A stretch of DNA of 64,000 bases from Gonocerus acuteangulatus. Taxonomy: Eukaryota; Arthropoda; Insecta; Hemiptera; Coreidae. Shown piece after piece: positions 34,929-46,069 of the stretch (the stretch's first letter is position 1; every line of letters starts with the position of its first letter). The DNA is taken from assembly GCA_946811695.1 (NCBI GenBank), contig OX328123.1:32305873-32369872 (forward strand), read 5' to 3'. The position numbers and the translations under genes are program-made. The notes under the pieces were generated by a model. That model made no database searches. It saw nothing but the letters and a program-made list of their open reading frames with translations, and was not told where the DNA came from.

Positions 34929-37900
34929 CTATTTGTGATGATCCGCTAATATTTCATCAATTCTATCAGATAGCTGGGCTTCTCTTCTGTGTTTCTCATA
35001 GATTTTACAATTAATCAACAGGTGGTGAGCGGTGATGATTTGGTTACATTTTTCACAAATTGGAGGGGCGCCTCGGGACATTAGATATGAGTGGGATAAT
35101 CTTGTATGGCCGATCCTAAGGCGAGTCAGGATGCGTTCTTCTTTTTTAATTGGCCGAATTGATGTTTACCAAGGTGTTACTTGTTTTTTTATAATTCGTA
35201 ATTTATTATCAGTTACAGAGTCCCAGGTTTGTTGCCACTTTTCTAGAATTGTATGCTTCACATAGTTCAGAACATCACCCTGAGGTATCCTGGGGTATTC
35301 AATTCCTTCTCCTATGGCCTTTTTAGCCAACTCGTCAACTGCTTCATTGCCCTTTATGCCGCAATGACTGGGGATCCAGACAAATGTAACATTTTGGTTT
35401 TGGTGGTTTAGCTGATCAAGTGATTCTAAGATGTCTATTGTCAGTGGATGTTTGGTAAATGGATTATTCAAAGCTAGTAGTGCTGATAGGGAGTCTGTAA
35501 AAATATTAATATTGCCATCTTTTGGAGTTACTATATTAAGAGCCTTGTTGATAGCTAATAATTTGGCCGTGTAGATACTGCAGTTAGGTGTTAAAGTGAA
35601 CATGTATCCTCTATCTTCTGAATAAATGGCGGAACCAACCCCATTTTTGTCCTTCGAGCCACCCGTATAGGCATCTCGTCCTTCCGGGAGCTCACTTTTT
35701 AGTTTTCTAAATTCAGTCAACAGAATCAAAGGATCTATGTCTTTTTTATTAAATTTGGTAAGAGACAGATTCATTTTAGGTGCTGTTAATGTCCAAGGTG
35801 GTTTTGAAGCGGAGACGTTGTGGATCATATTTTGGGTGTCGATTCTTGATTCTGTGATGAGCTGAGTAGTTCGGAGGGAGAAGGGTTTTCTGTTGTACGG
35901 ATAGGAGCGATTGGGGTTGCAATTGAGATATTGATTGAGTGGATGGGATGTAGTTGCTTTTATTCCTATGAAATTTGTTAGGAGTATTTGTTCTCGTCGT
36001 AAATGAAGTGGAAGCTCTCCTGCTTCAACACAAAGGCTGGGCTATTGGGCTAGATCGGTAAGCACCCTTTGCAATACGGATTCCATTGTGGTGAATGTCA
36101 TCTAGGATTTTTAATGTTCGAGGTGATGCGGAGCCGTAAACTGTGCACCCGTAATCAAGGCTGGAGCGAATGTAGCTTCTGTATAGCATGAGCATGGTTT
36201 TTCGGTCAGCTCCCCAAGAATTGGCTGTCATGGTTTTCAAAATGTTCATTTTTTTTTGGCATGTTGTTTTGAGGGTTTTAATGTGCTGTGTCCAAGTTAA
36301 AGATCTGTCAAAGATAACTCCAAGGTATTTAGCCTGCTCACTGATATCTATGGGTTGATTATTAATGGTTAGAGAAATGTTAGCATTTACTTTTCTTGAG
36401 GAAAATAATACTCCAACTGTTTTACTAACTGAAACCGAGAAACCATGCTCCGCCAACCAAGTGCTAACGATGTTCAAAGAATTTTGAATTGAATTTTGGA
36501 GGGTATCTATTGAAGTATTGGCTGTGAATATGACGAGGTCGTCAGCATAAATCATAGCTTTGACTGGAGTAGGTATGCATTTTAGCAGTTTATTAATTGC
36601 AATGGTAAAAAGGAATGCACTTATTACGCTACCTTGAGGAACACCATTTTCTTGAGTATATTCGTCTGATAAATGGCCGCCATTACGGATTCTAAATGTT
36701 CTATTTTTAAGAAAATTTAAAATGAACTGAAGAATGTGACCAGTTATACCTATTTCGATAAGACAATCTATTATGAATCTTCGCCAGATTTTGTCGAAGG
36801 CTGTTTCTACATCTATAAATACAGCTAGAGCTTTCTCTCGTTGACTAAAGGCTTCTCTGATGTCTGTTTCTAGACGAATCAAATTATCTCTCGTACCTCT
36901 TCCGGGCCTGAAACCGCTTTGCCACCTTTCATACAAGTTTTTCGTCTCCATGTGCCAGTGTAAGCGGTTCATGATCATTTTTTCTACTAGCTTACAAGGG
37001 CTGCAGGTCAGTGAGATGATTCGATAGCTAGATGTTTCTTGATGTGGTTTTCCTTTTTTTAAGACTGGTATTGATATGGATTTTGACCAGATGTCCGGAA
37101 ATTCGCCAGATAGAAAAAGTTTATTTAGGATAATTTTTTTGTTTTGGTACGACAGATTCTTAATCATAGCAATGTTAATATTATCTGGGCCGGGAGAAGA
37201 ATCTTTGCGGGAATTTATTCCAGTTTGGATTTCTAAGAACGTAAACGGACTATTTAAAGGGTCCAAGGGAGCGATTTCAGCGACTATGGGCATGGATTCT
37301 GCTTGTAGTTTCTTTTGGATAAACGCTGTGGAAAAATTGGAATCTGATGACACTCTTTGAAAATGTTGTCCAAAATAGTTTGTAATCTCTGTGGGGTTCG
37401 AAATATACGTGTTTCCTGCTTTAATGACATTTACTAAATTTATTCTCGGGCGGCTCATAATTCTTTGAACTGAGTCCCAGACTTCAGTGATAGGAGTTTG
37501 GTGGTTTATTGTAGAGATATAATCTCTCCAGGAATTTCTTTTGGCTGTTTTAATTTTGTACCTAGCATCTTTCCTGGTATTCATATACATTTCTAGGTTC
37601 TCCGAAGATGGATTAGTCCTGAACTTTCTTAATGCTCGTTTCCTCTCTTTCACTGCTTTTTCACAGTCTCCGTTCCACCAGGGTACGGTAATTCTTCTCG
37701 TAGTGCAGCTTTTGTGAGGGATGGTGGCTTGGGCAGCTGTCAGTATGATGTTATTAATAGCGTTTATTGCATCATTAGTTGTGGAGGATTCTAAGTTCAC
37801 ATCTGTTAGATTAGCTAGAATTTGAAACTCATTCCATTCAGCGTTCTTTAAGTCCCATCTTATGTTTCCAGGTTGGCGAGGAGCTCTATCCAGCGTCTCA

Positions 37901-38531
37901 ATTATTATTAGTGATCTGACCCGTAGAGATCAGGAAGTACCTTCCATGTTGCTCGGGGAAGGAGACAAGGGCTTGCTAGGGATAAGTCTAGAACGGATAA
38001 TGAACCAGTGGAATAGTTCAGGTGTGTTGGGGTTTCATCATTGAATATTCCTAGCGAGGTGTTTTCCATGAAGGCTTCCACTGCTCTGCCACGACTATCA
38101 GTGATTGTAGAATGCCACATATAGTTATGACTATTATAGTCACCGAGTATGTAGACTGGCTGGGGTAGTTGGTGATAAACCTCTTCTAATTGGTCTTCTG
38201 CGATTGAGTGTCCAGGTGGTAAATATATTGAGCAAATAGAGAACTTAGTTGGTTGTAAAACTTGAACAGCAACTGCCTGTAGGTTTGTTCGTAGTGGGAT
38301 ATCGATGCACGGCACATCAGAGTGAGCAATGATACAGACTCCTCCACAAGCAATGCGACCGTCAGTGTAGTCTTTCCGAAAAATGTTATATTTATTTATT
38401 GTAAAATTATCAATTTCTTTTAGGTGAGTTTCCTGAATTGCTATTATGTCAATATTGGTATCTCGTAATAAGATTATGAGATCTGATCTATGTAATTTGA
38501 TACTGTTGATGTTCCACTGTGAAATTATCAT
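34929..38531 (-). pseudogene. LINE ORF2: endonuclease / reverse transcriptase / RNase H, broken
   Basis: It spans about 1,200 codons and would nick the target and reverse-transcribe the element. Fragment 1 (37908-38531) is the APE-type endonuclease: WNINS (Asn7), AIQETHL (Glu34), ILGDYNSH (Asp131, Asn133) and a terminal GSDH. A small deletion right after GSDH, near 37910, shifts the frame. Fragment 2 (36025-37800, with coding continuing upstream of its first Met) has SSPGPDNI, FRPGRGTRDN, FIDVETAFDK, GVPQGS and YADDLVIF, so the catalytic aspartates are intact. An extra base near 36039-36041 shifts the frame again. Fragment 3 (about 36040-35166) is RNase H with two catalytic residues changed (Gly for Asp at 35661-35663, Lys for Glu at 35562-35564). 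A TAA at 35166-35168 then interrupts the same frame. The last 78 codons continue to the TAG at 34929 and contain TRLRIGHTRLSH and a C..C..H..C cluster. Confidence 0.95.
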
Positions 38532-39766
38532 TTTGATTTATTTTTGTAAGACTTTTTGAGCTTGTCGTTATTATTATGAGAGTTTTGAGGTACCTTTGTA
38601 CTGGGGGGGTTGGGAATATCTAAATTGCTTGAAGATGCTTGATTAATTTGTAAATCCGGCCTCATTCTTTTATCAGAGTTTTGATTGGATGAGAGATCCA
38701 TTCTTTCCACAGTCCATCCATTGTTTTGTTTTCCGTCTGTTTCATTAGTTTCTGTGACCATTGATTTTTTTGAGTTTATAAATTTAGTTCCTGATTTTTT
38801 GGAGAGAGCTTCTTCCAGGTGGCTCACTTTTTGAGAGAGCATTTCAATGATTTGCGTTAATTTTTCCAATTTTTCTGACATTTCAGGAGATGATTTTGGC
38901 GAGTTAGCAATATTAGAGTAAGATGGGATATCAGTTTCAGTTGATAGCTGTTTCATTTTTGGAGGTGATGTTGCAGTTAATTTTTCTGCTTCAGCGTAGG
39001 AAACTTTATTTTTATTTTTAATTTCTTCGATTTGTATTTGTTTTTTATAGATAGGACAGGATCTGACCCAAGCTGGATGGCTCCCACTGCAATTAATGCA
39101 TTTAGGTGTGTTATTACACTCGCCTTCATGTACCTCGGAGCATTTTCCGCAAACTTGTATCTGCTGTGGACACGTTCTTGTCCCGTGACGAAAACCATAG
39201 CATCGGAAACACTGGAGAGGACGTATGTAAGGCCTGACTTTGATATTAAGAAAATCTACAACTATCCTTTCAGGAATATCCTGACGTTGAAATGTTAATA
39301 TGACTGAAGAAGTTGGAATTCGAGTTTTATTTCCGTTCCTGAAAATTCTTTTTGCTTTGATAACACCATGATGGCCAAGCTCTTCTACTATTTCTTCTTC
39401 AGTGCATGAACGGAGTTCATCACACGTAATTATTCCCTGAGAGAAATTCAAAGTTCTATGAAGGCTAAAAAATACTTCATGATTTTCAAATGCTTTTATA
39501 TTTTTTAAATTTAAAAGGTCTTTTTCTGAGGTAACTTCTAACAGTATCGATCCGGATTTGAGAAATTTAATTTTGACAAGGGGAGATACGCTTTTTATAT
39601 ATTTACATATTTTAAATGGGCTATAGTCATTAAATGTTTTATTCAGTGAATTTTTACCCAAGGACATAAAGATAAATAGTTTATTCCATTTGCCTTTAGG
39701 CGGTGTTATATTAAATTGAAGACGTGAGATATCTGGAGGTTTAGGGTCAATTGATTTTGTGCCCAT
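38528..39766 (-). CDS. LINE ORF1 nucleic-acid-binding protein
   Basis: An intact 412-residue frame. Gag-like ORF1 proteins coat the LINE RNA and move it to the nucleus. Residues about 28-175 look like two RRM-type folds (the second includes ITCDELRSCTEEEIVEEL). Three zinc knuckles follow: CFRCYGFRHGTRTC (186-199), CGKCSEVHEGEC (206-217) and CINCSGSHPAWVRSC (223-237). A short leucine-heptad stretch (about 295-325) may be a coiled coil, and the C-terminus is rich in Asn, Ser and Lys. The stop TGA overlaps the ORF2 start ATG in the sequence ATGA, which suggests ORF2 is translated by termination-reinitiation. The first Met, 64 bases from the element's 5' end, is the natural start. Confidence 0.93.
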   Translation of the reverse strand: MGTKSIDPKPPDISRLQFNITPPKGKWNKLFIFMSLGKNSLNKTFNDYSPFKICKYIKSVSPLVKIKFLKSGSILLEVTSEKDLLNLKNIKAFENHEVFFSLHRTLNFSQGIITCDELRSCTEEEIVEELGHHGVIKAKRIFRNGNKTRIPTSSVILTFQRQDIPERIVVDFLNIKVRPYIRPLQCFRCYGFRHGTRTCPQQIQVCGKCSEVHEGECNNTPKCINCSGSHPAWVRSCPIYKKQIQIEEIKNKNKVSYAEAEKLTATSPPKMKQLSTETDIPSYSNIANSPKSSPEMSEKLEKLTQIIEMLSQKVSHLEEALSKKSGTKFINSKKSMVTETNETDGKQNNGWTVERMDLSSNQNSDKRMRPDLQINQASSSNLDIPNPPSTKVPQNSHNNNDKLKKSYKNKSK

Positions 39767-39830
39767 TTTATAAGGTGAGAGGGTTGAGACAAATAGACTG
39801 AGTATAAGGAGGATTAAATACTAACTCTAC
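39767..39830 (-). other. LINE 5' UTR / promoter region
   Basis: Only about 64 bases separate the target-site duplication from the ORF1 start. I-type LINEs carry an internal promoter in this region. No TATA-like motif was identified. Confidence 0.5.
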
Positions 39831-39841
39831 TCTTTCTATCT
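39831..39841. repeat. LINE target-site duplication, 5'-end copy
   Basis: TCTTTCTATCT, identical to 34570-34580. Confidence 0.9.
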
Positions 39842-39992
39842 TTGCCAAACCAATTTGAAGACAATTCTTTATTCCATACTCACTTGCTGAAGTCTTCATT
39901 CGTTCCGTACCAAATAATTCCAATCCTGATTCAAATAATTAAAGAAACGATGTTTGATGAGAAATTGTTAAGAAGACACGAAACTGTTGAGA

Positions 39993-40598
39993 TCTATATA
40001 TATAAAAATCACGTGTCTGTCTGTTTTTCTGTTTTGTTTGTTCCTTATACAAATCTACACCGTTTGGCCGATTTTGACCAAACTTGGCACACCGGTAGGT
40101 CTTGATACGAGAAATCTCCTAGGCTAGGTCAAAATAGTCAAATTTCAAAATTTGGTCAAAAGGTCAAAAGTTTTGTTCAAGAAAAATTGGCTAAACTAAA
40201 CCATTCAGATTGTGACGGCCATTTTGAATAATGTCTCAAATTTATTTGTTGATGTTCCTGATAATTAGAATAACTCATTGATGACTTTACATCATTATAT
40301 AATCATGTAATGCAGTTTATTTCAATTTTATTTCAACAGTCACTGTCTAACTAAGGAGCGCTGGCTATTCTTTGAGAAGAGCTATCTACTCGCAGGCACT
40401 GCTACTGGCCTCTATCGGCTGTTAGATGAAGTGCTTTTGTGCTAGCCTCCGCCGGTATCATTATGAACTAAAACAAATTCACATCGTTTGACCAATTTTC
40501 ATAACTGGGTATAGACAACTAGGTATCAAGTAGATCTTGATAAGGGGGAGTCATAGACAGAAAGTAGGTGTAGCATGGCACACTGGGTAACAGCTAGT
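39993..40598 (+). mobile_element. Non-autonomous Helitron, second copy
   Basis: It begins A|TCTATATATATAAAAATCAC and ends GGGTAACAGCTAGT, nearly the same as 11808-12584 over both ends ('ttatacaaatctacaccg', 'gaaagtaggtgtagcatgg'). The interior differs and holds only one of the 120-bp units. The base after the end is A, not T. Confidence 0.82.
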
Positions 40599-42379
40599 AT
40601 TTTGTAAAGAACTAGTTTGGGCTTAAAACTGATATTAATAACCCGATACTATTATTCTTCATTATAAGAAAAAAATAATATTTTGTTATATTTTATTATT
40701 TTTAAAACTTGCTTTATGTTTAAAAGCTATATGAGAAATTTTGTGTTACTGGAAGTTTATGATTTGTCAAAATATTTTAAAAAAATATTGTTATTGTCGA
40801 TTTATTATGATTTTATAAGTTTAATTCATTCTAGTATTATTAAGTAGGCTAAATAATGACATAGCGACCACTTTAGAGACAGTTCTAACTTGGAGCATGA
40901 ATTTTGGCCGAGCTGTCCGCAACTTTATATGTTCTCATCCTCTAGCATCAACGTAATAGATTCAGTTTTGGAAGAAATGTAAATGTTGACTTAATGAATA
41001 TTTAATTACTGTTATATCTGCAAAACTAATCCATCGTTTTCCCAAAATTTTGCATTTTGTTAATTATTTTTTACCATTGAGTCTTCATTTATGCTGTTTC
41101 ATTCTCTCATTTAGCCTAAACAAATTCCCCATCGTTTTCCATTTTCTTATAGACGTTTTAAAATGACTAAAAGCTCATTTATAAACTTGAAGTCAATAAT
41201 TATTTCTTATCAATTCTATAATTAAGAAAGAAGGAAATAAATAGGTTTCGAGCATTAAATTACCCGTGCGTCTAATCTTCTAGTTAAAACCCTTCCATTC
41301 TCCTTCTAGAATTAGATTTTTCAATTCCTGAAGAGTAATTGATTCTAATGTAATATCTCCGAGTCTCTTCCCGTAATTGATTCTAATGTAATATCTCCGA
41401 GTCTCTTCCCGTAATTGATTGTTCTGGTATTATGAGTTGGGTACATGTTGATAATTATGCAAGATCTGTAGTAACAGTATCCCCAGCTGGTCAGCTGGGA
41501 CAAGCTGTTAGATCCCGCCGCTTCTACAGCTGGAGTTAATCTATTACGTGCTCCAGCATCCATCGGACACACTTTCCACTCCTCCTCGGGTTCTAGTACT
41601 TCCCAGAAAGTCCTGGATATTGCTCTTATATCCAGCTATGTCTTACAGGATACATTAGATCAATACAAGATTTGACATTCCACAGTTTAATACTGGTCGT
41701 CCGTCTTTATTATATTCATTACAGCTGATGGCTCCTAAGATGACGTTTATACAGTAACCTTATGAAGTCAAGGGTGAAACCATTTACGATCAAATTTGGA
41801 GACCCATTGAAGCAGCTCTAAGTATCTGTTTACTTAAATTTAAATGAAATGTTATTCTTCGCGGATATTGAACAGATCTTCTGCGAGGAAGCTACGTCAT
41901 ACGGAACCGCGTCATCTTAGCGTGTGCCCATTCATATCCCTAATGTCATTTGGAAAGTTAATGTTTTGTCTTAAACTTCGTAAAAAATATACCCAAATCT
42001 CAAAGCAAATCGTGATCTTACGTGCCACAAATGCAAGTAAACTAAGCGGAAATAACTGCATTTAAGCAGTTGATCGCTCTTTCAAAAATCGCATAAGACC
42101 GGTATTTAGGAAATTTAATAAGCTTTCGAATAGATGCTTTACATTTACTACGATTTCCTAACAATTCTTGAATACCACTTTATATAAAATTTCATAATCA
42201 TTTTGCAAATTTAACAGGGGTATCATTTTTTGCGCTTCAGGCATGTCCACTTCAAAGCAGGGTCGTCACTGAAATTTAAAATATTACGCTCCTATACATG
42301 TAAATTGCCCTCCCATAACATTTGAAATTTCTGTGACGACCTTACTTTGAAGTGGATTCAAAAATTATATGCACTACAC
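40599..42379. other. Unassigned DNA with a 38-bp duplication
   Basis: Nothing recognised beyond the 38-bp repeat at 41341. 41462-41668 holds a roughly 65-codon plus-strand frame after an AG, rich in Ser and Ala, with no known domain. 41890-41970 resembles 59915-59960 ('catcttagcg', 'catatcccta'). Confidence 0.4.
41341..41416. repeat. 38-bp direct repeat, two identical copies
   Basis: GATTCTAATGTAATATCTCC begins copies at 41341 and 41379. Confidence 0.9.
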
Positions 42380-42545
42380 CCACTAGAGGCCTGGAATCCA
42401 TAAGGTCGTTGGTTTGGTTCCCTTTAAGGTTGATGTTTTTTTGTTTTTTTTTTGGAAAGAGAAAATCAGCCCTATCTTTGCTCGAAGCGGGTAGTAAGCT
42501 GTAGATAACTTGTCCCAAAAAACTATGTTATGTATAAGTGGATGT
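42380..42545 (+). mobile_element. tRNA-like SINE, second family
   Basis: 'tggtttggttccctt' is a decayed B box. It is followed by 'gagaaaatcagccctatc', 'gtagataacttgtccca' and the end 'agtggatgttaaatttta'. These match, in order, the minus-strand copy at 56335-56562. Confidence 0.75.
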
Positions 42546-42573
42546 TAAATTTTAAATTATTATAATTACTCCT

Positions 42574-42650
42574 GGGTCTACCGTGGTAGGGCGAATCGCG
42601 TCTCCGATTGGATACGCGGGTTCAACTCCCACCTCCACCAGCAGGGCTAT
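42574..42650 (+). mobile_element. tRNA-derived SINE head, truncated
   Basis: GGGTCTACCGTGGTAGGGCG and GCGGGTTCAACTCCCACCTCC keep the A-box and B-box positions of the GGGTCTCCC family, with a deletion between them. The usual 3' tail is missing. Confidence 0.6.
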
Positions 42651-42671
42651 AAAAGGAAAAAACACAATCAT

Positions 42672-42790
42672 CAATGTTGTTATTATCATCAATTTTCTTA
42701 TTCATCAATCATCAATGTTGTTATTAATCAATCATCAATGTTGTTATTATCATCAATGTTGTTATTCATCAATCATCAATGTTGTTATTC
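42672..42790. repeat. Imperfect minisatellite (ATCAATGTTGTTATT)n
   Basis: About five units of ATCAATGTTGTTATT are separated by variable 'catcaatc' links. Confidence 0.85.
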
Positions 42791-43695
42791 TACACATTCA
42801 AATATAACCAGAGATAAGTTTGTTAAGGAAACCCGCTAAGATTATAAAGAACTGGACTATCAAACCTGACCAAGACTAAAATGTGGCCAAACACACACTT
42901 CATTAGATTCCTCTTCTTCCAGCATAAATATCTTGAAAGAATCTATGTTCTAAAATCTTTGTTTTACAAGTTTACTTCTAAAGTGTGTCACAACAGAAAT
43001 AGTTTTCAGGAGTCCAAAGATTGACACTTGAATAAAATAAATGACCAGTTGCTGATGATTAATGGAAGGAATATTCTTTCCATCAATGGAATGTACAATA
43101 CTCCTTCTGATGCTGGTTAGTATTGTACAATCAGCTACTGCTATCAATCGCACGCATGACAGTAGCCGTGACATTGATGAGTAGTCTTGGACACGGTGTC
43201 TTTCTCCTATTATCAATGCTACAACTACTAAACGGCCTTATGTGAATATGATAATCAGTTATTGATTAAGCGATGATCGTGGTTGACTAATTCAAGCTTC
43301 TTGGCTAAGCAACTCATTAAGGTGTGATTCTCACAGTGTAGAATAACCAGTCGTCGAGTTGAGTGTATATCGGATGATAAAGAGAAGGTTAAGGTGCAAT
43401 TGATCATGTCGAAATGTCGGACTACAGACTTATCCAGAATTGTGGTTGTTTTCTAAGCCGAAACCCAAATATTTTTTTAACTTATTATCCCCTCGGCTAA
43501 CTGTATGCGTCTCATTATGAAGTTCTTTCTTTCGTTTGCATTATGGAGGAGTAAATTTAATCGTCGGTAACGCATTGCCTAGATTCGATTCTAGTTTTTC
43601 CTTCATAGTTTATAATTTTTACTAAAATAATCATAAATTCGTTGAAATTCTATGACAGCGGTAAACCTTCCTCTTTTCGGGTGTATTATGATTCT
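42791..43695. other. Unassigned DNA
   Basis: Nothing recognised. Confidence 0.4.
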
Positions 43696-44065
43696 TTAAA
43701 AAATCCGTCTCGCAGGAGTTGCATTCCTCAGAAGAAATGTAGGTAATGTACACTGGACTCCTGAATAATTTGCTATTTTATATTTGTAATTAACAGCTGA
43801 ACATACACAGTGAACGCCTGAAACTGGATACAGCGTCCATGTTCTGTACAACATAAATTACCGATGTAGAATAATTAGTAATGGACAGATGTTGCTGACT
43901 AACGATCTCTTTCAATCGTTTGCTAGGGGAATACCCCTCGTATCGTGTTATAAGATATGTATGTATATATATGTATTTTAACGGGATTCATTTTCGATCT
44001 ATAAAGTTCTTTCATGAGTGCATCCTCAATAGCTACATTCCTTCGGAAAATCCGCAAAATCGCCA
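43696..44065 (+). repeat. Internally deleted copy of repeat family R
   Basis: It starts 'aaaaatccgtctcgcaggagt' and passes 'cgcctgaaactggatacagcg' and 'gatctctttcaatcgtttgct'. It ends 'tcaatagctacattccttcgg'. The order is that of the 1.2-kb copy at 46070-47301, with most of the middle missing. Confidence 0.75.
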
Positions 44066-44630
44066 ACAATTCTTACAGATATCACACATTCTCCTTGGAA
44101 AGGTAGTAGTTGTTTTTAGTAGTCCTTACTATTTTTTTCTGGAATTATCACGGAATTAGTTTGCAATTCTTGTAAGAATTATTGGATCCTCTTCATCTTG
44201 ATGTGCCAAGTTCCCAAGTAGCTGATCGGTGGAGTATCGCGCCTGATAGTTCTCTACTAGAAAGCCTAGGAGTAAGAGTGGGAGGTTGGATATCCATCTG
44301 CGGGCCTGAGTTGATGGGTTGTGGTCGGGAGAAAGGTGCTAATATATAAAATGGATCCTGTGGTTGGACGAGTAGCGAACAGGTAGACAACCTCAGTTTA
44401 CATCAGGCTTCTTCTTCTACTCCATGCTGCTTCTAGCATTCATACTCAATAGGTAGAAGCTTTCCCATAGGTAGCTTAGCTAGAACTATATTCCCATAGT
44501 TCCAGTAACACAATATATATTTATTAAATTAATTAATCGAGATGTCAGACTTTTTTTTTGTACCTACTCTTCATTTATGCTAGAAACTGAAAGTCGTTCT
44601 TTGCAGGTGCTGCATTACTTTGCACATTCG

Positions 44631-45093
44631 GGTATCCCTATGATCTAGTGGCAAACGCCTAGGATTCTCATGCGACAGATGTAGGTTCGAGTGCCGCCTG
44701 CAGAAGAGATTTTTCTCACTTCAGGGCCCGTTGAGAAAATTCTCTCCTGCCCCATCAGTGGCGGCAAAAGGGGAGGGTTTGGGGAGCTCAGCCCCCAAAA
44801 TGAAAATTCACAATTATTTTTGATTAAGTTACAAAAATAAATTTTTTAGGCGAATTAATAGTTATAAGTTCTAACTAATCAAATGCTTCCTTTATGATTT
44901 CCAGGTGCCTGATAATAAAAATTTGATTCTACACCCCCAGGCATGGCGGTAAGTCCATGCTAAATTAGCCCCCCCCCCAGAAATGTTTGTCTAGAGCCGC
45001 CTATGTGCGCCATAGGTGTCGGCGCTAATGGCTCACATGTCGGTGGTCCATGAGATTGACTCTATGACGCAATCCGGATGCACCGACAAAAAA
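44631..45093 (+). mobile_element. tRNA-derived SINE interrupted by a MITE
   Basis: The head (44634-44755) has GATCTAGTGGC and GTAGGTTCGAGTGCCGCC boxes and the body phrase 'ctcacttcagggcccgttg', shared with 52895-53014. The tail resumes after about 45003 ('ggtgtcggcgctaatggc...gatgcaccgacaaaaaa'). The segment in between is the G/C-ended MITE at 44757-45001. Confidence 0.7.
44757..45001. mobile_element. MITE nested in a SINE
   Basis: Short inverted ends CAGTGGCGGC and GCCGCCTATG enclose about 245 bp with G-run and C-run subterminal blocks ('gctcagcccccaaaatg', 'ttagccccccccccaga'). The ends separate the two halves of a SINE. A target-site duplication is not clear. Confidence 0.65.
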
Positions 45094-45300
45094 AAAATCG
45101 TTTGAGAACCCAGATATCACGAAAATAACAAATTCATATTTGTCTAATTTCAGAGGTCAAGTTAGTTAACCAGTAAGTCCGCGAAATTTGCGAGACACAA
45201 ATCGTTGCGTTTACGAATTTTTGTTCATAAGATACACTTTTAGCGCGGTTGCTCCCACCCTCCATAGAGAGGAACCCCTCTTATCCGTGGTTCAATTTTT

Positions 45301-45302
<2 letters not shown>

Positions 45303-45359
<57 letters not shown>

Positions 45360-45372
45360 TATATATACATAT
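45303..45372. repeat. (TA)n microsatellite
   Basis: About 50 bases of AT, then ATATATACATATA. Confidence 0.95.
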
Positions 45373-46069
45373 ACTAGATGTTCATTTGAGTTCTTTGTTG
45401 TTCGGTTCCATCAAAAGTGCTTTTATTGGATTATTCACGTCTTAATATCCTTAAAGCAATTTCATAAATAATATGATATCCTCCTCGCGAATTTTTTCTT
45501 AGAAAACGATGTTGAGGATCTGTTCCGGGTTATACCATCGGGTCGAAGTCTTATGGGGATTTCCTGCCAATAAAGACAACCAATACATGCTCAAATAATT
45601 CACCATAATGGGAGGAAGCAAGATACTGAAGCTCCGAAGAGATATTTCGAAGAAATCCGATTCCTCGAGTAAAAGACTTTTGTAATTTCATCCAACCAAT
45701 TAGAGATGGTCTAGCTCGGAGCGTTACTCGAAGCCTCTATGAAAGTGTCTCCACCGCCAGGACATTCCCTTCGAGCTCCAGAAGCTTTCCCTTTCAATTA
45801 AACCAGCAGGTCTTGAAGCATTTAGCGGAGAAAGGAGCTGAGGCTACATAGCAATGCATGTCCTCAGGAAGGTACAAGTCGGGGCACTTTCCACTTGCAT
45901 CCGTTGCAACATGCCGGCAAGTCGGTGTGCATCCTACTCCAGCTGGGGAAAGAATGTAGAGCTCTCCTACAGCGAGTATATTCCCTCCCATGCATACTCG
46001 AGGAAGAAATAATCTTCACTTTTCCACACCTTCCCTCCATTCGAATATAATATATATGTATTACAAAAA
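45373..46069. other. Unassigned DNA
   Basis: 45720-46000 is slightly richer in G+C and has two overlapping short frames with no recognised motif. Confidence 0.4.

Larger units (their letters stand above)
34581..39830 (-). mobile_element. Full-length I-superfamily LINE (non-LTR retrotransposon)
   Basis: It runs 5' to 3' on the minus strand: a 5' UTR of about 64 bp, ORF1, an overlapping ORF2 (endonuclease, reverse transcriptase, RNase H, C-terminal zinc-finger-like domain), a 3' UTR of about 330 bp and an A tail (T run 34581-34598). An 11-bp target-site duplication flanks it. RNase H after the reverse transcriptase and the three zinc knuckles in ORF1 place it in the I superfamily and argue against Jockey proper, which lacks RNase H. 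The complete length and clear duplication suggest a fairly recent insertion, but ORF2 is already broken. Confidence 0.95.
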
